The position numbers and the translations under genes were made by a program. The notes below the pieces were generated by a model, which did no database searches, was not told where the DNA came from, and saw only the letters and a program-made list of their open reading frames with translations. A DNA stretch of 64,000 nt from Marinithermofilum abyssi (GTDB lineage Bacteria > Bacillota > Bacilli > Thermoactinomycetales > DSM-45169), in NCBI RefSeq assembly GCF_014641195.1, contig NZ_BMHQ01000010.1, positions 62,001 through 126,000 on the forward strand, given 5' to 3'. Positions 34,319-44,828 of the stretch are shown here, one piece after another; position 1 is the first letter of the stretch; each line of letters opens with the position of its first letter.

Positions 34319-35527
34319 TTGGACAAGAAGTTCAACTGGAGTTTACTGCTCGGAGCCGCGTTTCTCATGGCGACCTCGGCAATCGGCCCGGGGTTCCTGA
34401 CCCAGACCTCCGTATTTACGTCACAGTTTGCCGCAAATTTTGGATTTGTGATCCTGGCGTCCATTATCCTTGATATCGGTGCCCAGATGAACATTTGGCG
34501 GATCATTGCAGTTTCGGAGAAACGAGCGCAAGACATTGCCAACATGGTGTTCCCGGGACTTGGGTATTTCCTGGCCTTATTGACCGTTATCGGGGGTCTT
34601 GCATTTAACATCGGGAACATAGCAGGTGCCGGTCTTGGATTTAACGTGTTGTTTGGCATGGACGTAAAAACTGGTGCGATTGTAAGTGCGCTCATTGCAA
34701 TCGGGATTTTCCTGTCGAAAGAAGCAGGCAAGGCGATGGACCGTTTTACTCAGATACTCGGTTTTCTCATGATCGGTCTTACCTTGTATGTAGCGATTAA
34801 ATCTGCTCCACCTGTAGGAGAGGTAGTAATCAGAACTTTCGCTCCCGTTGTAGAAGAAAAAGATAGGGCAGCGTTCTTCATGGCGATTGTTACATTAGTT
34901 GGCGGGACAGTAGGCGGATATATTACATTTGCAGGCGGTCATCGTTTGTTGGATGCCGGAATTAAAGGTCCAGATGCGCTGCCGCAAGTTACGAGAAGCT
35001 CCGTATCAGGTATTTTGATCACCGCTATTATGCGAACCGTATTGTTCTTAGCCGCTTTTGGTGTGGTAGCTGCCGGTCTGGCTTTGGATCCGAAGAATCC
35101 GCCAGCGTCTGTATTCAAACTGGCAGCAGGCGATATCGGGTTTAAGTTATTTGGAGTTGTGATGTGGGCGGCAGCGATCACCTCTGTTGTCGGGTCTGCT
35201 TATACGTCAGTATCGTTTATTCGAACCTTCAGCGAAAAGTTAGAAAAGAACCACAAATGGATCATTATCGGATTTATTCTTATGTCAACGGTCGTATTTG
35301 TTTTAATCGGGCGTCCAGTCAAAACCCTGATTTTAGTAGGGGCGTTAAACGGTTTGATTCTTCCGATCGCCCTAGGTATTATGCTGATTGCAGCCTATAA
35401 GAGTAATATTGTCGGCAATTACAAACATCCGTTGTGGTTGACGATCTTCGGTACTTTGGTTGTTGGTGTGATGTCTTACTTAGGCGGAGTCACCTTATTC
35501 AAAGAAATACCTAAGTTGTTCATGTAG
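34319..35527 (+). CDS. NRAMP-like transporter (YcsG family)
   Basis: 402-residue protein with about eleven membrane helices, related to NRAMP metal transporters and to B. subtilis YcsG. The canonical metal site is missing: the first helix reads AIGPGFLTQTS instead of a DPGN motif, and the MPH motif of helix 6 is not found. A non-metal substrate linked to oxoproline or amino acid use is more likely (inference from its place next to pxp genes, as ycsG in B. subtilis). Start is TTG 34319, nine bases after AGGAG. The gene is more AT-rich than the Mo and t6A genes. Confidence 0.85.
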   Translation: MDKKFNWSLLLGAAFLMATSAIGPGFLTQTSVFTSQFAANFGFVILASIILDIGAQMNIWRIIAVSEKRAQDIANMVFPGLGYFLALLTVIGGLAFNIGNIAGAGLGFNVLFGMDVKTGAIVSALIAIGIFLSKEAGKAMDRFTQILGFLMIGLTLYVAIKSAPPVGEVVIRTFAPVVEEKDRAAFFMAIVTLVGGTVGGYITFAGGHRLLDAGIKGPDALPQVTRSSVSGILITAIMRTVLFLAAFGVVAAGLALDPKNPPASVFKLAAGDIGFKLFGVVMWAAAITSVVGSAYTSVSFIRTFSEKLEKNHKWIIIGFILMSTVVFVLIGRPVKTLILVGALNGLILPIALGIMLIAAYKSNIVGNYKHPLWLTIFGTLVVGVMSYLGGVTLFKEIPKLFM

Positions 35528-35565
35528 CCCCAATTTCTTGGTGCTGTTTACAAGGGGAGAGGGAA

Positions 35566-36354
35566 ATGAACGTTGCAAATATGAAACCTGAAGAAGTCCG
35601 TGCTATGATCCGACGGAATGAATGGATCAAGCCTACTTCGGGAATGGCAAATGGCTATACACAGGCAAATTTGGTGATTTTAAGAAAAGATCTCGCATTT
35701 GAGTTTCTCTTGTTCTGTCAGCGAAATCCAAAGCCTTGTCCGGTGCTTGATGTGACAGACCCTGGTTCTCCGATCCCGCAATTGGTTGCCCCGGGGGCCG
35801 ACTTGCGAACCGATCTTCCGAAGTTTCGAATCTACTACCACGGTGAGCTGGTTGAAGAAGTGACGGATATTGTGAAGTTCTGGGAAGACGATATGGTGGC
35901 GTTTCTTCTCGGATGCAGTTTTACATTCGAGTCGGTAATGTTAAACAATGAAATTCCAGTCCGACACATTGAAGAAGATCGTAATGTGGCGATGTATAAG
36001 ACAAATATTCCATGTGTCAAAGCGGGCAGGTTCGAAGGTCCGATGGTGGTCAGTATGCGTCCCATTCCAGAAAAAGATGTAGTTCGTGCAGTACAGGTAA
36101 CGTCGCGTTTTCCAGCGGTCCATGGTGCGCCTGTTCATATTGGAAATCCTGAAGCAATCGGAATTCGAAACATTTGTCGGCCCGATTTTGGCGATCCAGT
36201 CCCCATCAAAGAGGGGGAAATACCTGTTTTCTGGGCATGCGGAGTAACTCCTCAAGTTGTAGCGATGCAGGTAAAGCCTGACCTAATGATTACCCATTCT
36301 CCCGGACATATGTTTATTACTGACTTGAGAAATGAACAGTTCGGGGTATTGTAG
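35566..36354 (+). CDS. DUF1445 / YcsI family putative hydro-lyase (D-glutamate cyclase-like)
   Basis: 262 residues starting MNVANMKPEEVRAMIRRNEW. Typical of the YcsI group: GMANGYTQANLVIL, PCPVLDVTDPGSP, DMVAFLLGCSFTFESVML, FWACGVTPQVVAM and HSPGHMFITD. Mammalian relatives convert D-glutamate to 5-oxoproline, which fits the neighbouring oxoprolinase genes. ATG 35566 has AAGGGGAGAGGG upstream. Likely cotranscribed with the transporter 38 bases before it. Confidence 0.9.
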   Translation: MNVANMKPEEVRAMIRRNEWIKPTSGMANGYTQANLVILRKDLAFEFLLFCQRNPKPCPVLDVTDPGSPIPQLVAPGADLRTDLPKFRIYYHGELVEEVTDIVKFWEDDMVAFLLGCSFTFESVMLNNEIPVRHIEEDRNVAMYKTNIPCVKAGRFEGPMVVSMRPIPEKDVVRAVQVTSRFPAVHGAPVHIGNPEAIGIRNICRPDFGDPVPIKEGEIPVFWACGVTPQVVAMQVKPDLMITHSPGHMFITDLRNEQFGVL

Positions 36355-36431
36355 TTTTAAACATATAAGCCGCCCTCGTCATTTGGTCAAGACTCCATTT
36401 TGTAGACACTTGTTAAAAGCCCCGGATTAAG

Positions 36432-36728
36432 CAGCAAGTTGGCGTCTGGTACTCCACAAGCCTTGATGGGCCGGCTCATAGCGATGAACGAATGTTCCAG
36501 AACTGTCTGGTCTATACCAATACCCTGAAGATCCATCATCTCCTGAAAGGAAAATGGTGGCGAGAACCCATGACCCCCGAAGATTGTCGGGCACTCTCGC
36601 CACTCATTTATAGTCTCATCAACCCCTATGCGAATTCCATGTCGACTTGTCTCAACGATTTGCTCTGTGAAAGGAGATCCACCGTGACTCAACAACGTAC
36701 ACCTGCCCGAAAAAAGGCCAAGGAGTAA
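36432..36728 (+). pseudogene. Tn3-family transposase, C-terminal remnant
   Basis: An open frame without a proper start encodes MFQNCLVYTNTLKIHHLL, MTPEDCRALSPLIYSLINPY and a short basic tail. This resembles the C-terminal end of Tn3-type TnpA, where N-x-LVYxNT and TPED-RALTPLIY patterns occur. Only about 95 codons remain. No terminal inverted repeat or the rest of the gene is found; the flanking sequence to 36354 and 36782 holds nothing else. Confidence 0.6.
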
Positions 36729-36781
36729 CGCTAAGAAGCGCTTATTTATTAACCTGTCCTTCGGGGGCAGCGCGCTGCTGT

Positions 36782-38704
36782 TTAACTATTTTCTTCCTCC
36801 AGTTCTAACCAGCGTTCCGTTTTTTCAGCCAGGATGTGCTCGATTTCCCCCAACCGTTGTTGCAACGGCACACTTTGTTCCGGATTGCTGTACACTTCCG
36901 GACGGCACAACTCCTCTTGGATAGCGGCGGATTCTTTTTCCAGATCGGCGATTTCCTTTTCCAAACGGGCGGCTTCTTCTTTGCGGCGCCGTTCCTCCCG
37001 TTGCCGCTGCCGTTCTTTTCTAACCTGCTCTTCATAATCCGCTGAGCTGGTGTCTGATTCCGAAGCAGCTTTTTCCGGCTCGGAATTCTGCATCTTCTCC
37101 AAGTATTCGGTGTAGGTTCCATTAAAATCATAGATCGTGCCGTTATCCAGTACCCAGATACGGTTGGCCAGCCGGTTGATGAAATAGCGATCGTGGGAAA
37201 CGAACAACAAGGTGCCGGTGAAGGATTCCAATGCTTCCTCCAACCGTTCTTTGCTGTCCATATCCAGATGGTTGGTCGGTTCATCCATCACTAACAAGTT
37301 GGCCCGTTTCAGTAAGCGTTTGACCAGGGAGAGACGAGCTTTTTCACCGCCGCTCAAATCGGCGACCTGTTTGTACACCTCATCGCCGTGGAAAAGAAAC
37401 TGACCCAGATAGGAGCGGATGGTGGTCTGGTCCAGCTTGGGGTGAGCGGACCAGACTTCTTCCAGTACGGTATGGGAAGGAGTCAGCTCTTCCTGCTCCT
37501 GATCGTAATAGTCTGCTTCCACATGCGTTCCGAACCGAATGGTCCCCGAGATTGCAGGGAGTCGATGCAGCAGCGTTTTTAACAAGGTGGATTTGCCGGT
37601 CCCGTTGGGGCCGAGCAGGGCGATCCGATCCCCGCGGTGAATCTGAATGGACAGGGAACGGATCAACGGTTGACCCGGGTCATATCCTACGCTGAGATCC
37701 TCGGTAATGACCACTTCTTTGCCGCTGGTCACCGCCGGCTCAAAGCGAATGGCCGCCTGTTTTTGCTCCGAAGGGGGTTTTTCCAGCCGATCCATCTTCT
37801 CCAGCGCCTTGCGCCGGCTTTGAGCCCGCTTGGTAGTGGAAGCCCGGGCAATGTTCCGTTGGACGAACTCCTCCATTTTGCGTATTTCCGTTTGTTGCTT
37901 TTCGTACTCCTTTTCCCATAGGGCGATCCGTTCTTCCCGCTGTTGGACGTAATCGCTATAGTTGCCCTTGTAGCGGATGGTTTTGGCACGATCCATCTCA
38001 TAGACCACGTTGACGATCCGGTCGAGGAAAAAGCGATCATGGGAAACAACCAACACGGCCCCGTCATAGTTTGCAAGCATATGCTCCAGCCAGGCGAGGG
38101 CATCCATGTCCAGATAGTTGGTGGGCTCATCCAATATGATCAGATCGGGTGTTTCCAACAGCAATTTGGCGAGAGCCAGCCGGGTTTTTTGACCGCCGCT
38201 CAAGGTGCGGACGGGTGTGTGCTCCCAGTTCAAGCTGCCCAAGCCGAGGCCGTTGAGTGCGCTTCGTGCCCGGGCTTCATACTCGTAACCTCCGCTCTCT
38301 TCAAATGCTGCTTGCAAACGGGAGTAATCTTCGAGGATTTTTTGATATCTCTCTTCATCTGCCAGCACGGACTCCTTCCCCATCTCCGCTTCCAGCTGCC
38401 GCAATCGGAGCTCCTGCTGTTTCAACCCGTGAAATGCCGTCAACACTTCAGTCCACATATCCTTATCGGAGTCCAGTCCGCTGTCCTGGGCCAGGTAACC
38501 GATCCGGGCATTCTTGGCACGAAAGAGTTCCCCTTCGTCTGCGGCAATCTGCCCGGTGATGATTTTGAGCAGAGTGGATTTTCCCGCGCCGTTGGGACCG
38601 ATCAGGGCGACCCGCTCCTTTTCCTCTACACGCAGATCAGCGCCCGCCAGCACGCTGTGTCCGCCGAAACTTTTATGTATATTTTTTACCTGCAGAATGC
38701 TCAT
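36782..38704 (-). CDS. ABC-F family ATPase (YdiF-like)
   Basis: 640-residue protein with two ABC domains and no membrane part; ABC-F proteins act on the ribosome. First domain: Walker A GPNGAGKSTLLKII, signature LSGGQKTRLALAKLL, Walker B LIILDEPTNYLDMDAL. Then a linker with RIALWEKEYEKQQTEIRKME. Second domain: GPNGTGKSTLLKTLL, LSGGEKARLSLVKRLL, LLVMDEPTNHLDM. A charged coiled-coil tail follows. ATG 38704 has GAGGTG upstream. B. subtilis ydiF lies just after tsaD, so this belongs to the same conserved block, split here by the pxp insert. Confidence 0.95.
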   Translation of the reverse strand: MSILQVKNIHKSFGGHSVLAGADLRVEEKERVALIGPNGAGKSTLLKIITGQIAADEGELFRAKNARIGYLAQDSGLDSDKDMWTEVLTAFHGLKQQELRLRQLEAEMGKESVLADEERYQKILEDYSRLQAAFEESGGYEYEARARSALNGLGLGSLNWEHTPVRTLSGGQKTRLALAKLLLETPDLIILDEPTNYLDMDALAWLEHMLANYDGAVLVVSHDRFFLDRIVNVVYEMDRAKTIRYKGNYSDYVQQREERIALWEKEYEKQQTEIRKMEEFVQRNIARASTTKRAQSRRKALEKMDRLEKPPSEQKQAAIRFEPAVTSGKEVVITEDLSVGYDPGQPLIRSLSIQIHRGDRIALLGPNGTGKSTLLKTLLHRLPAISGTIRFGTHVEADYYDQEQEELTPSHTVLEEVWSAHPKLDQTTIRSYLGQFLFHGDEVYKQVADLSGGEKARLSLVKRLLKRANLLVMDEPTNHLDMDSKERLEEALESFTGTLLFVSHDRYFINRLANRIWVLDNGTIYDFNGTYTEYLEKMQNSEPEKAASESDTSSADYEEQVRKERQRQREERRRKEEAARLEKEIADLEKESAAIQEELCRPEVYSNPEQSVPLQQRLGEIEHILAEKTERWLELEEENS

Positions 38705-38957
38705 GTTCTCACCTCGTTGTTCTGAACCTCATTGTATCCCAGACCGGACAGGGAAGAAAGAGCAGGCCTTGAACCCGATGTAAAAGGAGAAGTGGTAAAA
38801 CTGTTATTTCGGGTAGCTTTTCTGACCACGGACCGGAAGAAGAGCTTTGCTTGGATCACCGATTGTTCGGGGATGAGTTGCTCTTAAGAGCTGACGAGAA
38901 GGGATGGGCTTGGTGTACAATACAAACGAAGGTGCGGGACAAAAGGAGACGGGTAAT

Positions 38958-39539
38958 ATGAATCCGGAGAAGCGGCAACTGAGACAACGCATGCTGGAAA
39001 AACGTCGTCAGCTTTCTGACGAGAGGATTGCGAAGGAATCCCATGCCGTCTGCGAATCGATTAAAATGGAGGGGGATTACCGAAAAGCAAGGGTAGTGTT
39101 TGCTTATATTCCTTTTCGCAATGAACTGGATATACGCCCGTTGCTGAAAGATGCCTGGAACCAAGGAAAGCGTATAGTGGTTCCAAAATCGGACCCTCGT
39201 TCCCGAAAGATGACACTGATCGAGATTTTCCATTTGCAAGAGCTGGAGCCGGGAGCCTACGGCATTCTTGAGCCGCCGGAAGTTCCGGAACGGATCGTCG
39301 GGCCGAAAGAAGTGGACTTGGCGGTGGTGCCACTGGTTGCCTTTGACCTCTCCGGTTATCGGTTGGGATATGGCGGCGGGTACTATGACCATTTTTTTGC
39401 CCGGGCGGGGGATCATCTCGTCCGGATGGGGGTGGCTTACAGCTTCCAACAGGCAGCCAGCGTGTTTCCCGAAAAACATGACCAACCGCTTCACATCGTA
39501 GTGACGCCGGAGCGGGTGTGGCGGTTTGCGCAAACGTAA
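38958..39539 (+). CDS. 5-formyltetrahydrofolate cyclo-ligase
   Basis: 193 residues starting MNPEKRQLRQRMLEKRRQLS. Core motifs: FAYIPFRNELDIRPLL, KRIVVPKSD, VPLVAFDLSGYRLGYGGGYYDHFF. The enzyme returns 5-formyl-THF to the active folate pool. ATG 38958 follows AAGGAGA by eight bases; a longer frame from 38904 lacks a site. Confidence 0.94.
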   Translation: MNPEKRQLRQRMLEKRRQLSDERIAKESHAVCESIKMEGDYRKARVVFAYIPFRNELDIRPLLKDAWNQGKRIVVPKSDPRSRKMTLIEIFHLQELEPGAYGILEPPEVPERIVGPKEVDLAVVPLVAFDLSGYRLGYGGGYYDHFFARAGDHLVRMGVAYSFQQAASVFPEKHDQPLHIVVTPERVWRFAQT

Positions 39540-39574
39540 AGTTTTTGTAAATCTGTCTCCAATCCCCGAGACAA

Positions 39575-39585
39575 ATGGGTACAAT
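39575..39585 (+). promoter_or_regulatory. Extended -10 promoter
   Basis: ATGGGTACAAT: TG element directly before TACAAT, 53 bases upstream of the GTG at 39639. No clear -35. Confidence 0.4.
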
Positions 39586-39638
39586 GTTTTGAGGTAGCAA
39601 CGGGGGCGGCGAAATGGAGCTGGAGAGGGAGATCGACC

Positions 39639-40634
39639 GTGAAAAGCAAGCTGCGAGAAGTACATGTGCAAGATGCAGTGGGCCTGGTGCTGGCCCATGA
39701 TTTAACGCAAGTGATTCCTGGAAAATACAAAGGGCCGCTTTTTCGGAAAGGTCATGTCATTTCCGAAAAAGATATTGAACCGCTGTTGGATATTGGGAAG
39801 GCGCATATTTATGTGATGGAGTTGGCCGAAGGAGAGCTGCACGAAAACGATGCAGCCGAGCGGATTGCGCGTGCGGCGGCGGGAGATCATCCCCACCTGG
39901 AAATGACAAGCCCCAAAGAAGGCAAAGTGAATCTGGTCTCCAGCATCGACGGGTTGCTGCGGGTTCGTGCCGAAGCCGTTGCAGCCATCAATCAGGTGGA
40001 GCATGCGGTGCTGTCCACGTTGCGCACCTATACCCCGGTCCGAAAAGGGGACATCGTGGCAGCTGCCCGTGTCGTTCCCCTCATCTATCCCGAGGAACGG
40101 GTGATGCAGGTGGAGGCCATCGGACGCCGAAGCCCGGTAGTGGAAGTCCTTCCTTATCAATCGTGCCGGGTCGGGATCGTCACGACGGGAAGCGAAGTGC
40201 TCCACGGGCGGATCGAGGACAAATTCGGCCCGGTGCTGCGAGAAAAACTGGGTGCATTTGGGGCGGAAGTTATCAGCCAGACATTTTCCGGGGATGATAG
40301 GGAGCGGATTCAGCAGCAGATCCGGTCTTTTTTGGAGCAGGGGGCGGATCTGGTGTTGGTTACCGGCGGCATGTCCGTCGATCCCGATGACCGAACACCG
40401 GGAGCGATCGCCTCGATGGGCGCGGAAGTGGTCAGCTACGGCACGCCGATGCTGCCAGGTTCCATGCTGATGGTGGCCTATTACCGGGGGGTGCCGGTGT
40501 TGGGTTTGCCGGGGTGTGTCATTCACGATGAATACACGTCGTTTGATGTGTTTTTGCCGCGGATTTTGGCAGGGGAGAGGATCCAAAAAGCAGATATTAT
40601 CGCATTGGGCCATGGAGGCCTTCATTCCTGCTAA
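39639..40634 (+). CDS. Molybdopterin-binding (MoCF) domain protein
   Basis: 331 residues. Residues 1-140 have no named motif (LVLAHDLTQVIPGKYKGPLF is the MoeA-like start). Residues 170-320 form a MoCF domain related to MoaB/MogA/MoeA: CRVGIVTTGSEVLHGRIEDK, DLVLVTGGMSVDPDDRTPGAI, GVPVLGLPGCVIHDEYTSFD. The chain ends with GGLHSC. Such proteins accompany molybdenum hydroxylases and cofactor maturation. GTG 39639 has GGGAG seven bases upstream. It is distant from the main cofactor operon. Confidence 0.85.
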   Translation: MKSKLREVHVQDAVGLVLAHDLTQVIPGKYKGPLFRKGHVISEKDIEPLLDIGKAHIYVMELAEGELHENDAAERIARAAAGDHPHLEMTSPKEGKVNLVSSIDGLLRVRAEAVAAINQVEHAVLSTLRTYTPVRKGDIVAAARVVPLIYPEERVMQVEAIGRRSPVVEVLPYQSCRVGIVTTGSEVLHGRIEDKFGPVLREKLGAFGAEVISQTFSGDDRERIQQQIRSFLEQGADLVLVTGGMSVDPDDRTPGAIASMGAEVVSYGTPMLPGSMLMVAYYRGVPVLGLPGCVIHDEYTSFDVFLPRILAGERIQKADIIALGHGGLHSC

Positions 40635-40661
40635 ATTGGCGCAAGGAGAAACTGCGTGCTG

Positions 40662-40670
40662 TGGTATACT
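40662..40670 (+). promoter_or_regulatory. Extended -10 promoter of rex
   Basis: TGGTATACT, TGn followed by TATACT, 57 bases before the rex start. Confidence 0.55.
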
Positions 40671-40726
40671 GAGAAAAGACACACCACCATATGGAAAAGT
40701 GCAATTTCAGGGCATGGAGGGATCCG

Positions 40727-41410
40727 ATGAGTGACCAAAAAATTCCCCATGTGACTGCCAAGCGATTGCCTTTATACTATCGATATTTGGAGAAGCTGCA
40801 CGCCATCGGAAAAAAGCGCGTGTCATCCGCCCAACTGAGCGATGCGTTGCAAATCGACCCCGCCACGATCCGCCGCGACTTCTCCTATCTGGGCGAGCTG
40901 GGGAAAAAGGGATACGGTTACAATGTGAATTATTTACTGCAGTTTTTGCGCGACTTTTTAAAGCAGGACGAAGTAACCAATGTCGTGCTGGTGGGTGTGG
41001 GACATCTCGGCACGGCCCTTTTGGGCTATAATTTTTACCGGAGTCACAATACCAAAATCGTAGCCGGTTTTGATACGGATCCTGCCAAAGTGGGGGATGA
41101 AATCGAAGGAATACCTGTATTCTCGATGGAGCGCCTGAAAGAAGTCAGGGAGCTTCATAACGTTGAGGTGGCGATTCTGACCGTGCCGTCCAGCGCGGCA
41201 CAAGCCACCACGAATCAACTGGTAGAGGCCGGGATTCGGGGGATTTTGAATTTCACGCCGGCCCGGCTGACTGTTCCTTCCCATGTTCGTATGCACAATA
41301 TTGACCTGACCGTAGAACTTCAAACCCTGATCTATTTCCTGAAGCACTTCCCCGCAGATGAGGATCCTCCCGGATTGGAATTGACCGAATCCGCCAAGGA
41401 ACAACCATAG
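40727..41410 (+). CDS. rex: Redox-sensing repressor Rex
   Basis: 227-residue NADH-responsive repressor. The winged-helix N-terminus reads [36 protein letters not shown]; the Rossmann domain has [16 protein letters not shown]; the dimerisation region has [19 protein letters not shown] 40727 follows GGAGGG; upstream in-frame ATG 40691 is unlikely. B. subtilis has rex-tatAy-tatCy-...-groES-groEL; the same order is kept here. Confidence 0.96.
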   Translation: MSDQKIPHVTAKRLPLYYRYLEKLHAIGKKRVSSAQLSDALQIDPATIRRDFSYLGELGKKGYGYNVNYLLQFLRDFLKQDEVTNVVLVGVGHLGTALLGYNFYRSHNTKIVAGFDTDPAKVGDEIEGIPVFSMERLKEVRELHNVEVAILTVPSSAAQATTNQLVEAGIRGILNFTPARLTVPSHVRMHNIDLTVELQTLIYFLKHFPADEDPPGLELTESAKEQP

Positions 41411-41458
41411 AGAGCCGAATCGAAATGGAAGGTTCGGACGGTAAGGTAGGGTTTTGAT

Positions 41459-42229
41459 ATGACGGATGAAAGACAACAGCATTGGACTGAACATCTGGGC
41501 GAGCTGCGCATGCGGATTCTGTGGACGCTGGCGACGTTTGTCGTCGGATTGATTATCGGGTTGGGCTATGCCGGTGATATCGTCAGCTTTTTGAAACAGG
41601 ATGCGGTAACCAACAGGGTTTCCATGCATGTGTTTTCACCCGGAGAAGCACTAAGTATCTATATGCAGTTTGCTTTTGTGGTCAGCATCGTCTTTACGTT
41701 GCCGATGGCTTTGTATCAGATGTGGCGGTTTGTGCAGCCGGGTTTGACGGAGAGGGAGCAAAAGGCCACCCTGACCTATATCCCCTTTGCGCTGATTTTG
41801 CTTCTGTTGGGGATTGCCTTCGGGTATGGGGTGATCTTTCCTTACCTGTTGGGCTTTATGGCCAATTTGACAACAGCTCTCGGAGCACAGGAAACCTATG
41901 GGATGGCGCAATACTTCCAGTTTATGTTCCGGATTGTGGTACCGATCGCCTTCCTGTTCGAACTGCCGGTGGTTATCCTGTTTTTAACCCGGATCCGCAT
42001 TTTGCAGCCCGGACTGCTGCGAAAGGGACGGCGTTTCGCTTACCTGGCCATGGTGATTCTCGCGGCACTCATTACGCCGCCGGATTTCGTCTCCAATGTA
42101 CTGGTCGCGATTCCCTTGATCGTGTTGTATGAATTCAGCATTCTGCTGTCCTCGTGGGTCTATCGCAAAATGGAAAAGGAAGAGGCAGAAGAGGAAGCCC
42201 GTTGGCGGAAACGGGAAGACGATGAATAA
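41459..42229 (+). CDS. tatC: Twin-arginine translocase subunit TatC
   Basis: 256-residue inner-membrane protein with six helices. Diagnostic stretches: HLGELRMRILWTLATFVVG, MYQMWRFVQPGLTEREQK-like region, PIAFLFELPVVILFL and the ITPPDFVSNVLVAIPLIVLYEFSI C-terminal helices. ATG 41459 has AAGGTAGGG upstream. Unlike in B. subtilis, no tatA lies next to it, so its TatA partner must be elsewhere. Confidence 0.95.
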   Translation: MTDERQQHWTEHLGELRMRILWTLATFVVGLIIGLGYAGDIVSFLKQDAVTNRVSMHVFSPGEALSIYMQFAFVVSIVFTLPMALYQMWRFVQPGLTEREQKATLTYIPFALILLLLGIAFGYGVIFPYLLGFMANLTTALGAQETYGMAQYFQFMFRIVVPIAFLFELPVVILFLTRIRILQPGLLRKGRRFAYLAMVILAALITPPDFVSNVLVAIPLIVLYEFSILLSSWVYRKMEKEEAEEEARWRKREDDE

Positions 42230-42239
42230 TGGAGCAAGG

Positions 42240-42258
42240 CCCCGGTATCCAACGGGGC
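42240..42258 (+). terminator. Hairpin after tatC
   Basis: GCCCCGG/ACGGGGC type stem (GCCCC-ggtatccaac-GGGC core) directly followed by repeat copy 2; the T-tract expected for a terminator is absent. Confidence 0.5.
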
Positions 42259-42561
42259 GAGGCTGCTGACAAAGTTTCTTGAAATGAGCTGAAGAACTCT
42301 TTTGCCCGAGCAGCGACTTTTGACGACGAACGCAGCGACAAGAGAGGAAACGAGACAAAAAAGCGGCACATAGCACGACCTGGGAGATTACGACCCAGGC
42401 GTGACGTGTGCCCTGTGGGTGCTTGTACTTTTTGAGTATACTCCGCATTGTGCCGCGTCTCGTTGAATCACTTGGAGTGGACAGTATGGACTTCTACGTC
42501 GGAGGAAAGGGAGCAACGGGCAAAAGAGTCGAAGCTATCATAATATTTGTCATCAATCTGA
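42259..42561. repeat. Imperfect palindromic element, copy 2, with 70-bp central insert
   Basis: Same element as at 8996-9225: starts GAGGCTGCTGACAAAGTTTC and ends TTTGTCATCAATCT. It lies between the tatC hairpin and a terminator before groES. At the palindrome centre, between GCGGCACA and CTCCGCATTG, 70 extra bases occur (42371-42440). Confidence 0.8.
42371..42440 (+). other. 70-bp insert in repeat copy 2, related to the 23.5-kb structured motif
   Basis: Starts AGCACGACCTGGGAG, contains the hairpin CCTGGG/CCCAGG and then GACGTGTGCCCTGTGGGTG, closing with GTGCT. The last part ends TTGTACTTTTTGAGTATACT. About 37 of the first 52 bases match 23492-23545 by eye. A possible remnant of a mobile-element end; function unknown. 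Confidence 0.5.
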
Positions 42562-42592
42562 TCCATCCATCCAAGGGATGGATTTTTTTTCG
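42562..42592 (+). terminator. Terminator before groES promoter
   Basis: ATCCATCC / GGATGGAT stem, 7-nt loop, eight T. Confidence 0.85.
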
Positions 42593-42600
42593 TCAAGGAC

Positions 42601-42629
42601 TTGCAAAATGCCTAGGTACGAGATATTAT
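42601..42629 (+). promoter_or_regulatory. Sigma-A promoter of groES-groEL
   Basis: TTGCAA, 17 bases, TATTAT, with the CIRCE operator starting 12 bases after the -10. Confidence 0.85.
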
Positions 42630-42640
42630 TGTTATTGGTG

Positions 42641-42667
42641 TTAGCACTCGTTATGATTGAGTGCTAA
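42641..42667 (+). promoter_or_regulatory. CIRCE operator (HrcA binding site)
   Basis: Perfect inverted repeat TTAGCACTC-N9-GAGTGCTAA, the consensus CIRCE element, in the groES leader. Predicts HrcA-repressed heat-shock control. Confidence 0.98.
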
Positions 42668-42704
42668 CAAAAGAATATCCACCTCGTGAAGGAGGGTGTT
42701 TTCC

Positions 42705-42989
42705 GTGATCAAACCGTTGGGTGATCGTGTTGTAATTCAAGCCATCGAAAAAGAAGAGACCACTGCCAGCGGCATCGTACTGCCGGAAACGGCCAAAGAA
42801 AAGCCGCAGGAAGGCAAAGTGATTGCTGTTGGTACCGGCCGCTATGAAAACGGGCAAAAAGTGGAGCTCGAAGTGAAAGAAGGCGACCGGGTCATTTTCT
42901 CCAAGTACGCTGGAACCGAGGTAAAAGTGGGCGACCAAGAATACCTCGTGCTGCGCGAAAGCGACATCCTGGCGATCGTTTCGGAGTAA
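42705..42989 (+). CDS. groES: Co-chaperonin GroES
   Basis: 94-residue 10-kDa chaperonin lid: [12 protein letters not shown] at the start, [20 protein letters not shown] mobile-loop region, [13 protein letters not shown], ending [16 protein letters not shown] 42705 is eight bases after GGAGGG; the in-frame GTG at 42696 overlaps that site. First gene of the CIRCE-controlled operon. Confidence 0.97.
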   Translation: MIKPLGDRVVIQAIEKEETTASGIVLPETAKEKPQEGKVIAVGTGRYENGQKVELEVKEGDRVIFSKYAGTEVKVGDQEYLVLRESDILAIVSE

Positions 42990-43026
42990 GCTTGCACACC
43001 TTTTTCATCCTCAGGGATCGATTTGA

Positions 43027-44697
<1,671 letters not shown>

Positions 44698-44718
44698 GCA
44701 AGCCGATCGGCTTTTTCT

Positions 44719-44750
44719 CCCTGCGGAAACTCTCCGCAGGGGTTTTCTTT
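44719..44750 (+). terminator. Terminator of groES-groEL
   Basis: CCCTGCGGA / TCCGCAGGG stem, 5-nt loop, followed by GTTTTCTTTTT. Confidence 0.88.
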
Positions 44751-44828
44751 TTCGTTCTGTGTGAAAATAATATGGTAAAATCACTGCAGCCTCGTCCAAA
44801 CGGGCGTCAACCATCAAGGAGGATTTAT

